In this document: positions 43,910 through 51,155 of the stretch, in pieces
How positions within the stretch are numbered: position 1 is the first letter of the stretch
Layout: each line of letters starts with the position of its first letter
NCBI RefSeq assembly: GCF_010119225.1
Contig: NZ_WNKF01000006.1
Location: 242,098-306,097 of the forward strand
Length of the DNA stretch: 64,000 bases
Direction of reading: 5' to 3'
From: Cyclobacterium roseum
GTDB lineage: Bacteria; Bacteroidota; Bacteroidia; Cytophagales; Cyclobacteriaceae
Notes under the pieces: generated by a model
Seen by the model: the letters and a program-made list of their open reading frames with translations, nothing else
What the model was told of the DNA's origin: nothing
Database searches by the model: none
Translations under genes and position numbers: made by a program

Positions 43910-44497
43910 TTAGTGCCGACTTGCGTTTATTTGTTGTGGCGTTTTTAATTTTTCATTTCTTTCATGTCGATCAATATAGTATTCTCTACTGTAGGTTCCT
44001 GGTGAAGCATGATCACCAACCTCAAAGTCGAAGTTCACATATTTCACCTTTTCTAATTCGGTCAAGGTGAATGTGGCCGTAGAAAGATAATCGTCTGCCC
44101 CTGCTGATCCCATTTGTTGAGTCAGTATTTCGCTATTATGGATTTTTAGAAACACCGTATCGTTCGAAATTCCTTTAAGTTCAAGTCGGACTGTATCACC
44201 TCCTTTTGTTGAATTGATTAGGTCGACCAGTACCTGTGGTTGAAGCGTATCGGAGTCAACTTTTCTGTTTTGTTGTAGAAGACTTTTGTTATGATCGTAA
44301 ATCCAAATTGGTGACCTGTCTGGAGAAAAGGTGAAACCCAGACGATCCGGAATCTCTATGTTTGTGGTTTCTGAATTCTGTGGTTCATTTGATTCAGTTT
44401 CTGAATTTCCGCAAGCAGTCGCTAGGCTCACTAAAATGAAAATGAAAAATGTTTTTGATAGTCTGGTCAATTTTATTGGTTTTAAATGCAACATCAC
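43910..44497 (-). CDS. hypothetical lipoprotein
   Basis: A 195-aa protein with lipobox SLATACGNS after a basic-then-hydrophobic signal. The mature part has beta-type strands (GDTVRLELKGISNDTVFLKIHNS, YLSTATFTLTELEKVKYVNFDFEVGDHASPGTYSREYYI), which looks like one beta-sandwich domain. No family is recognised. Confidence 0.65.
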   Translation of the reverse strand: MMLHLKPIKLTRLSKTFFIFILVSLATACGNSETESNEPQNSETTNIEIPDRLGFTFSPDRSPIWIYDHNKSLLQQNRKVDSDTLQPQVLVDLINSTKGGDTVRLELKGISNDTVFLKIHNSEILTQQMGSAGADDYLSTATFTLTELEKVKYVNFDFEVGDHASPGTYSREYYIDRHERNEKLKTPQQINASRH

Positions 44498-45183
44498 TAG
44501 TGGCTAACCGCAGCCATTGCAGTTAGTTACCTTTTATGGACCTATGCGAAAACTCCCTAAATATAGATAAAATCCCATTGAGGCCAACTTCTGTTTTCAT
44601 TTACCATGCCCTTTCGGTATAGGGAGGTGCTCTTTTTTTCGCATACGGCATATGGCAAGCAGCACGACCGTGAAATCCGGCAGGCGAGAAAGCAAACCTT
44701 ATCAATAAAACCTGCATCAATTTAACAGGCTTCAGGGAGGGTAAGAAGCAGTCTCGCCAAAAACCCGAGTGGTTACTAGCCTGCAGCGCTTGTCCCAGAA
44801 AGGCGCCTCCTCCTACCATTTGGCCCCTTGTACCATCCAATCAATACTTTATGAATGTTATCTGTCTGGAAGAAGTAGGTCCGATCCACAAAAAATGGTC
44901 TCATAACTAAATTTTAATTGAATAAAAATCAATGCCACAAGGGAAGACAGTATAAAGGTCAGGGCATGGATCCGGTGGGCAATTCCAGAGCTGCTTTCTT
45001 TACTGGCCAATCTATATTCTATTTTTTTTACCGGAGTCCACCTGCTGGCTCCAATCTAATGTTGGGGTTTGGCCTTTGATGGTGGCAACCTATCCGTCTA
45101 CCGTTTAGTTCCGTATGGCTGCCGTGATTGAACAACAAGTAGATGCCTAATAACCTGTTTGCATTGATCTCGGCGGTAATTTA
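44498..45183. other. 686-bp stretch with no firm gene
   Basis: The left part (44600-44840) is less AT-rich than its surroundings and has an open frame of 79 codons on the minus strand with no domain. The right part has a 65-codon minus-strand frame without a start codon (44858-45055) that contains a hydrophobic helix-like stretch. Both could be decayed sequence. No repeat or RNA was identified. Confidence 0.45.
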
Positions 45184-45579
45184 CTATTTCGTCCAGTTTT
45201 CAATTTTTATATTTTGGAGACGATCAAAATGCTTTTCATTATTAGTCACTAATACCATATTATTTTCAATCGCTGTTGCACCAATAAATAGGTCCAGGTC
45301 ATCTACGATATTTCCCTTTTTTTTGAGTCTTGCTTTTTCCTTGGCGTAAATATCAAGCGCTCCATAAATTGGCAGCTGTTTAAAGCTGTCAATCAATTCG
45401 TTAATTACTGGTCTATTCTTGTCTGGATTGGTACTTTTTTCAACCCCGTATTTTAATTCTGCAACAGTAATTTCGGAAATAAAAAAATTTTCGAATCCCA
45501 ATCTTTCTATTTTATCAACGAGGCCATATCTACCTTTAAGAAAATAGATACAGATATTGGTGTCTAGCAAATAATCCAT
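45184..45579 (-). CDS. PIN-domain toxin (VapC-like)
   Basis: A 131-aa PIN-domain protein: YLLDTNICIYFLKG (Asp6), SEITVAELKYGVEKS (Glu41), VDDLDLFIGATAI (Asp93-Asp96) and MVLVTNNEKHF. These acidic residues bind Mg2+/Mn2+ for RNA cleavage. The ATG overlaps the antitoxin stop as TAATG. It is the toxin of a VapBC-type module. Confidence 0.9.
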   Translation of the reverse strand: MDYLLDTNICIYFLKGRYGLVDKIERLGFENFFISEITVAELKYGVEKSTNPDKNRPVINELIDSFKQLPIYGALDIYAKEKARLKKKGNIVDDLDLFIGATAIENNMVLVTNNEKHFDRLQNIKIENWTK

Positions 45580-45821
45580 TACAAATCCTCGACCTGCCTG
45601 TTAGTATGCCTACTTGCTCTAATCTCTTCTATGATTTCTTCAGCACTTTCTTCAGATTCCCATGCACCAAATAACTTCTTCCAGGAATCATCCTTCACCT
45701 CTTTTTTTGCCCCTTTTAGAGAATTAGTGATCTTGCTTATTATTTCGAGCTTTACATCTGCACTCAAATTCTTAACCATCCGAAATATATTTTCCGCTTT
45801 ATCTAGCTTATTACTTTCCAT
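45579..45821 (-). CDS. VapB-type antitoxin-like protein
   Basis: An 80-aa protein just upstream of the PIN toxin with a 1-nt stop/start overlap. It has LSADVKLEIISKITNSLKG, a linker, WKKLFGAWESEESAEEIIEEIRASRHTNRQVEDL. The SAEEIIEEIRxSRxTNRxxE ending is usual for antitoxins paired with PIN toxins in Bacteroidota. No classical DNA-binding fold is obvious at the N-terminus. Confidence 0.8.
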   Translation of the reverse strand: MESNKLDKAENIFRMVKNLSADVKLEIISKITNSLKGAKKEVKDDSWKKLFGAWESEESAEEIIEEIRASRHTNRQVEDL

Positions 45822-45987
45822 ATTAAATCCAATTTAAGTCCATCAAATTAACGAAAAATATTCAAATTTAGGTTCGTGATCTTTTTTTGTGTCGTCGAAA
45901 ACTAACAATGAACCTGCCTGCGGAAGGGGTCTATGGCCCGGGGTACCCGTTTCGACACGAAACAGCCAAATAAACCCATCGCCGGGA

Positions 45988-46218
45988 TTACTCCTCCCCT
46001 CCCAAAGCCCGGACCTGCCGGTCTTCTTCGATATGCCGGATGCCCTTGATTTTGAGTTCCTGTAGGTCCTTTTCCTTTCCGGAACTGCAACCGCTGATAA
46101 TGCCAGCAAGCTTTAAAACGCGATGGATGGTGCAACCCCTGTCCTGCAGGCCTTTTGCGATCTGCTCTATTTGGGGCTCCGATCCGCGCTCGATAGATGC
46201 GATAAAGTTTCGCTTCAT
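45988..46218 (-). CDS. standalone I9-like subtilase propeptide/inhibitor protein
   Basis: The ATG at 46218 gives 76 aa (MKRNFIASIERGSEPQIEQ...). LAGIISGCSSGKEKDLQEL and GIRHIEEDRQVRAL match the end of an I9 inhibitor/propeptide domain (the usual pattern is a GxxG strand, a helix, then V-x-x-VEEDxxV). There is no signal peptide. It starts 5 bp after the subtilase stop, so the two are cotranslated. It could act as a chaperone or inhibitor of the neighbouring subtilase in trans (inference). The longer frame reaching 46758 is a shadow. Confidence 0.7.
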   Translation of the reverse strand: MKRNFIASIERGSEPQIEQIAKGLQDRGCTIHRVLKLAGIISGCSSGKEKDLQELKIKGIRHIEEDRQVRALGGEE

Positions 46219-46223
46219 GGCTG

Positions 46224-47549
46224 TTACTCGTTTTGCTGAGGAGATTGTACCAGACCGGCCCCTACATCGCGTCCGGGAAGGGGCAAGGGCCTGGCCCGGG
46301 CTACCAGCTTGTCCCAGATTTCGCGGGCAGTAGCTTCGGGAAAGGCTTCCCGCAACTGCGCCGCCACACCCGCCACAAAGGGGGTCGCCATGCTGGTACC
46401 GCTGATGATGGCATATTCCTGGGGAAGTTTCCAGGAACTGAATATTTCTACTCCGGGCCCGGCAATGTCTACCAGCCCTCCATCGGGGTTCAACCCCCCA
46501 CAGGAAAAATCGGCCACATTCGAACGGCGGTCCAAGGCCCCTACGGCCATGATATTGGGACAGTTGCCCGGATGATTGACCGCCCGGATCAGTCCCTGAC
46601 TGCGCCGGCTGTCGTTTCCTGCTGCGGCGATAATCAGGGTACCCATATCCATAGCCGTGCCGGCAAGTTCGTTGTAGATATTGGAATAGCGGCTGTCTTC
46701 CTCTACCGAAGCACCCAGGGACATGGAGATCAGGCTGCAGCCCTCTGACACAGCCCATTCCATTCCTGCCAGGATACCACTATCACTGCCTACCCCCTCA
46801 TTGGAAAGCACCTTCCCTATGTACAAGCCAGCATCCGAGGCGGTCCCGTAGCGGATGCCGCTGCTACCCCGAACTCCTCCGACGGCGATACCGGCGCAGT
46901 GGGTACCGTGGCCATGCGCATCATCCACCGTTTCTCCCTGTATAAAGGATTTCGCCACGACCTCTCTTCCCGCAAAATCCGGGTGGTCCAGGTACATGCC
47001 GGTATCCAGCACCGCTACCTTTACCCCTTTGCCGGTAAAGGAACCCGGCAAGGCCCCGAGGGCATTTAAACCCCAGTAAGCTTCTGCGGTATTTTCAAAA
47101 ACGGGAGGGGCTACAGGAGGCGGGTCTTTGGGTGCCGGTCCCGGATTAGCACCGGGAGGATCTTTTTTTATTCCAAAGATGCGGCAAATCAATTGCCACA
47201 GGAAGTTAGTCCTACGAGTTTCTTCCAGGGCATACAAATAGCGTTCGGGTTCCTCGTATTGAAAACTTCTTTGAGAGTAGAGCAGGGATTTGATCTGCTC
47301 GTCGTGGTTGGCGTTGATTACGGCTACCCTGAATTTCTCGAATACGATTCCGTCTCCTTCTGTAAAGGCTTTCTGGTAATCTTCCTCGTGGCTACGATAG
47401 GCACTGGAGGGGGCCAGCCGAAGGGCCGCTCCTGAGGCTTCTTCATCGATCTTTTTCATACTGGCGTCAGGGGAAAGCATGACCAGTTTTTTGCCCGTGT
47501 ACTTGGGACGATCTCCGGAAGGAATTTGGAAAGAAGTGTAGGGATCCAT
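46224..47549 (-). CDS. S8 subtilisin-like serine peptidase
   Basis: A 441-aa protein with an intact catalytic triad: VAVLDTGMYLDHPDF (Asp182), AHGHGTHCAGIAVGG (His214) and ISGTSMATPFVAGVAAQL (Ser386), with an oxyanion Asn312 in IIAAAGND. The first 130 residues look like a prodomain, with a Pro-rich linker (residues 130-150) after it. No clear signal peptide is present, so cytosolic or non-classical secretion is possible. The I9-like gene follows 5 bp downstream. Other substrates are unknown. Confidence 0.92.
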   Translation of the reverse strand: MDPYTSFQIPSGDRPKYTGKKLVMLSPDASMKKIDEEASGAALRLAPSSAYRSHEEDYQKAFTEGDGIVFEKFRVAVINANHDEQIKSLLYSQRSFQYEEPERYLYALEETRRTNFLWQLICRIFGIKKDPPGANPGPAPKDPPPVAPPVFENTAEAYWGLNALGALPGSFTGKGVKVAVLDTGMYLDHPDFAGREVVAKSFIQGETVDDAHGHGTHCAGIAVGGVRGSSGIRYGTASDAGLYIGKVLSNEGVGSDSGILAGMEWAVSEGCSLISMSLGASVEEDSRYSNIYNELAGTAMDMGTLIIAAAGNDSRRSQGLIRAVNHPGNCPNIMAVGALDRRSNVADFSCGGLNPDGGLVDIAGPGVEIFSSWKLPQEYAIISGTSMATPFVAGVAAQLREAFPEATAREIWDKLVARARPLPLPGRDVGAGLVQSPQQNE

Positions 47550-47606
47550 GGGACGGGGGTTTGGTTGAGGTTTGTTGGTACCGATGTAAAAGTTACCTAT
47601 TTTTCC

Positions 47607-48005
47607 TTAAAAAAACCAAGCCTTTGCTTCCTGAATCTGTCTTACTATTGGTATATCTGCTGCTGCCCAGTCCAGGTCCAGCAGCTGCTCTGGCAGCATC
47701 CAGCGATAAGCCGTATGCTCCGTCAGCCGTGGCGCTTCAGCAGCGATCCTGGCCCAAAAGGGCACGAGGCAAATGGCAAGGTCCCCGTAATCGTGGCGCA
47801 CGGGCTGCATTCTTTTTTCCAGTTGGATGTTCAGCCCCAGTTCCTCCTGAATTTCCCGGATCAGGGCTTCTTCCTCGGTTTCTCCCGCTTCCACTTTTCC
47901 ACCGGGAAATTCCCATTTGAGGGGCATGCGCATCTTTTCGGACCGTTGCACCGCCAGAATCTGGTTTTGTGAATTGCGTATGACCGCACAGGTAACCAAT
48001 AGCAT
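47607..48005 (-). CDS. mutT: NUDIX hydrolase (8-oxo-dGTP diphosphatase type)
   Basis: A 132-aa protein from the ATG at 48005. The Nudix box is complete: GGKVEAGETEEEALIREIQEELGL. The N-terminal LLVTCAVIRNSQNQILAVQRSEKMRMPLKWEFPGGK, given here in short as WEFPGGKVEAGE, is typical of MutT. It should hydrolyse oxidised dNTPs in the cytosol. The symbol is by family only. It converges on nothing; the palindromic repeat array starts 58 bp upstream. Confidence 0.85.
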   Translation of the reverse strand: MLLVTCAVIRNSQNQILAVQRSEKMRMPLKWEFPGGKVEAGETEEEALIREIQEELGLNIQLEKRMQPVRHDYGDLAICLVPFWARIAAEAPRLTEHTAYRWMLPEQLLDLDWAAADIPIVRQIQEAKAWFF

Positions 48006-48062
48006 GGAGGTGAAGGTAGGGCATAAACAGCTTACACGCACTTAAAAGGTTTAAAAAGTGGA

Positions 48063-48300
48063 ACCATATAAGGGATTTAAGGACATAAAAGGGAGCGCAT
48101 ACATACTTACAGGCACTTATATGCCTTATAGGATTTAAAAAATTCAACCATATAAGAGATATAAGAACATAGAAGGGAGTGCGAATATACTTGTATGCAC
48201 TTAAATACCTTATATGGCTTAAAAAGGAACCATATAAGAGATATAAGAACATAGAAGGGAATCCAGACATACTTATATGCACTTATATGCCTTATATGGT
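48063..48300. repeat. three tandem ~83-bp palindromic units
   Basis: Units start at 48063, 48147 and 48229 (spacing 84 and 82). Each opens with ACCATATAAG and ends with CTTATATGG or a close variant (CTTATATGGT at 48291-48300), so each can fold as a long hairpin. Inside the left arm, ATATAAG-like words recur every 9-10 bp. It sits between mutT and the ppc terminator. The same palindrome occurs at 63.5 kb. Confidence 0.85.
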
Positions 48301-48339
48301 AAAAAAAAACAACCTACGGAATTGCTTCCATAGGCTGTT
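48301..48339 (-). terminator. ppc terminator
   Basis: On the minus strand AACAGCCTATGGA and TCCGTAGGTTGTT pair over 13 bp with two mismatches (48339-48327 and 48320-48308), followed by T9 (48309-48301). It lies 22 bp after the ppc stop at 48361. Confidence 0.8.
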
Positions 48340-48360
48340 AACGTATGCTGAATGGGTGAA

Positions 48361-50913
48361 TCAGGCAGCGTTTCTTGCCGCATTGATGATACCAAACATG
48401 GTTCGTAAAATCAGCTTCTGTAAAGCCGTATCTTCTTTGCCTTTCTCCAGGATGGTTTGTATCGCATATTGCTGAATGGTAATCAGCGGCAATACGATTT
48501 TTTCACGAATACCGATTGATTCCTTACTTAGAGGACTATCCTCCAGCAGGCTGTTCATACCGGCTACTTTCAAGATCTTTTCGTAGGAAAGTTGATACTC
48601 CCCGTACATTAGATCCCAAAAACCTCCAAATTGCTCGTCTTCCTTCAGGTAAGCCGTGGCAGGGTAAAAGGCCTTGGCCAGCGATTGCATGGAATTCCCC
48701 AGCAAGGACCGGAAAAACAAGGAATCCTTGTACAGTTGCTGCACCTCTTTCAATTTTCCTCTTTTCTCCATTTCCTCGATGGCCTTTCCTACACCGAAGA
48801 ATCCGGGAATATTCTGCTTCATCTGCGCCCAGGCACCTACAAATGGGATGGCCCGCAGGTCTTCAAATTTCATGCTGCCACCTTTGCTCCTTTTCACAGG
48901 CCGGGAGCCGATATTGGTCATACCGAAAAACTTCAGCGGAGTGACTTTTTCCAGGTAAGGGACGAATTGGGCATGATTCTTTAGTTCCTTATAAGCATTG
49001 TAACTGATATCTGCCATTTCTTCGATCAGCTCCTTCTGCGTTTCCGTCAGACTATTTTCGCTGGAAGGATACAGGTGACTTTCCATTCCTGCACTTAGGA
49101 GTTGCTCCAGGTTATAGGAGCAGCTTACCGGTTTGCCATAATTGGCACTGATGGTTTGTCCCTGTATGGTAATCTGGATTTCCCGGTTTTCCACGTTTGG
49201 TCCCAGCGAGGCATAGAAATTATGGGTGTTTCCACCACCTCGTGCGGGTGGCCCTCCCCTGCCGTCAAAGAAGACCACATCAATTCCTTCCTCTCTGGCC
49301 ACAAGGGTCAATTCTTCCTTGGCTCGTAAAATGGACCAGTTGGCCCGGATGTATCCGCCGTCTTTGGTACCATCGGAAAAGCCAAGCATGATCGTTTGCT
49401 TGTCTCCACGGTGCTTTAAATGATCCCTGTATATTTTATTGTGGTATAAGGATCTCATCACCCCCGGTGCTGCGGCCAAATCATCGATGGTCTCGAATAA
49501 GGGAACAATATCCAAAAACAAATCACCTCCTCTGGCAAGGAGCAGTTTATTAAGCTGGAAAACCTCCATGATATGAAGCACCGATTGGTTATTGGAGATG
49601 ATATACCGGTGACAACCCATCGGGCCGTTGCTTTTTTGTATGTAGGCGATGGATTCGATGCTCTGCAGCATTTCCCTGTGAAAAGGGTCTTCCAATGTAT
49701 CTATCGCAGGTAACTTGGAAGTGCCGAGCACTTTTTGGATCTTGCTTTCCTCATCTCCTTCGTGGTAGGATTTCAAGCCTGATTCCCCTTCTTTTTCACC
49801 AATGATGGCATCCCATAAGCTGTCGTGCTTTCTGCTGTCCTGCCGCACATCCATGCTGGCGAAATGGAAGCCAAAAACCCGCACTTTCAGGATAAACTCA
49901 TCCAGCAATTCCAGAGAAAGTCCTCCATGGTCTTCGATGATTCCCTTTCTCGCCTGATAAAGCACCTCCAGCAGGTCGTCTTTGGAGTGGAACATTTCCC
50001 CGCCTCCGCTAAACAGGGTGTTGTAAATCCCCCTTTCCGCCTTGATCAGGTGACTTTCCACGTTGTGAAAGGTAAGCCTTCTCCTTACTTTTCGAATATC
50101 TCTATAGAAACACTTCAAAATGCTGTTTTGAAGCTTGTCGGCTACTTTTTTGGTAATGTCATGGGTCACATAGGGGTTTCCGTCCCGGTCTCCTCCCGGC
50201 CAGAATCCCACCTTCAGCAGGTTGGGGTTTTCCCAATCGTGCAGTGGAATATTCAATTGGTTAAGGATCCGAATCATGATATCCGAAATGCTCGGATAAA
50301 ATACGTATTCCAAAAACCAGGTCAAACTTACAGCCTCTTCGTAGGGAGAGGGTTTCTCTTTGTTAATAAAGGCCGTTTTTCCCAATTGCCTTAACAGCAG
50401 GTCAATGTCGCCCAGGTCGTTTTTACGGATGGCCTGTTCCAAATCGGTAATGATCGCCAACACATTTCCCGGGTAAAACTGGGTAGGGTGAGCGGTAAGG
50501 GTCAGCCGAACGGAGAAGTTCTTCAGCTTTTCGATCAACTCCTCCCGCTTGTGATCGTTTTCGGCTCTGGAAATAAGCGCCGTCATGGTGCCTTTTCCCC
50601 TGATATCATTAAATTTTTCGTAAGCAGCATCCTCTATGGAATCAAACAACACCACCTGCCGCTCAATGTATTGTACCATTTTAAAGAGAAGATCGTGCCG
50701 GTCGGCTTCAGGTTTGTCCGCCATCAGCTCCTCAAAAAACTGTTGAATAATTTCCTTTGGGGATTTGTTTTTCTGAAAGCCATTTTGGCAAGCTTCAGAT
50801 AAAATGGGTAACAGGGTGCCCGTTCTGTATATTTGGTCAAAGGGAAGGTCTAAAAACAGACTGTTATAGATCGTAAAGCGCTTCGCAACTTCAGTCTCGT
50901 AAATGTTTGCCAT
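48361..50913 (-). CDS. ppc: phosphoenolpyruvate carboxylase
   Basis: An 850-aa PEPC. The catalytic motifs are LTLTAHPTQFYPG (His), GGDRDGNPYVT, FASMDVRQDSRKHD, MLGFSDGTKDGGYIRANW and FFDGRGGPPARGGGNTHNFY (glycine-rich PEP-binding loop). It carboxylates PEP with bicarbonate to oxaloacetate, feeding the citrate cycle. The C-terminus is INAARNAA instead of the usual NTG tail. A 242-bp divergent region to the mrp operon lies upstream. It ends in a hairpin terminator next to the palindromic repeats. Confidence 0.96.
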   Translation of the reverse strand: MANIYETEVAKRFTIYNSLFLDLPFDQIYRTGTLLPILSEACQNGFQKNKSPKEIIQQFFEELMADKPEADRHDLLFKMVQYIERQVVLFDSIEDAAYEKFNDIRGKGTMTALISRAENDHKREELIEKLKNFSVRLTLTAHPTQFYPGNVLAIITDLEQAIRKNDLGDIDLLLRQLGKTAFINKEKPSPYEEAVSLTWFLEYVFYPSISDIMIRILNQLNIPLHDWENPNLLKVGFWPGGDRDGNPYVTHDITKKVADKLQNSILKCFYRDIRKVRRRLTFHNVESHLIKAERGIYNTLFSGGGEMFHSKDDLLEVLYQARKGIIEDHGGLSLELLDEFILKVRVFGFHFASMDVRQDSRKHDSLWDAIIGEKEGESGLKSYHEGDEESKIQKVLGTSKLPAIDTLEDPFHREMLQSIESIAYIQKSNGPMGCHRYIISNNQSVLHIMEVFQLNKLLLARGGDLFLDIVPLFETIDDLAAAPGVMRSLYHNKIYRDHLKHRGDKQTIMLGFSDGTKDGGYIRANWSILRAKEELTLVAREEGIDVVFFDGRGGPPARGGGNTHNFYASLGPNVENREIQITIQGQTISANYGKPVSCSYNLEQLLSAGMESHLYPSSENSLTETQKELIEEMADISYNAYKELKNHAQFVPYLEKVTPLKFFGMTNIGSRPVKRSKGGSMKFEDLRAIPFVGAWAQMKQNIPGFFGVGKAIEEMEKRGKLKEVQQLYKDSLFFRSLLGNSMQSLAKAFYPATAYLKEDEQFGGFWDLMYGEYQLSYEKILKVAGMNSLLEDSPLSKESIGIREKIVLPLITIQQYAIQTILEKGKEDTALQKLILRTMFGIINAARNAA

Positions 50914-51155
50914 GATAAATGGGATTAATTTTAATCTTTCGAATTACTCAAAAATGCACATTTTTTTCTTTCTATACACCTATATCATCTTAAATTTTAC
51001 GCAGACCAAAGGGTTTTTTATTTATTTTACTTACAATCAGGATATTACTCCACCTTCTCTAGGGTCGAACTTAGATTCACATGCCAGTAGGCTGTCCTAT
51101 CCAAGTTTTTTTGTATTTTAGGCTTTCGAAAATCAACCTCCATAAACCAGCGCTG

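Noticed and set aside
44601..44840. 79-codon minus-strand frame
   Set aside because: No domain, no promoter or terminator, unusual amino acid make-up; kept only as part of the non-coding stretch.
45988..46758. 256-codon minus-strand frame as one gene
   Set aside because: Only its last 76 codons (from ATG 46218) look like protein; the rest is an out-of-frame shadow of the subtilase gene.
48063..48300. CRISPR array
   Set aside because: Repeats are long palindromes with few and dissimilar spacers; no direct repeat of 24-40 bp with regular unique spacers and no cas genes.
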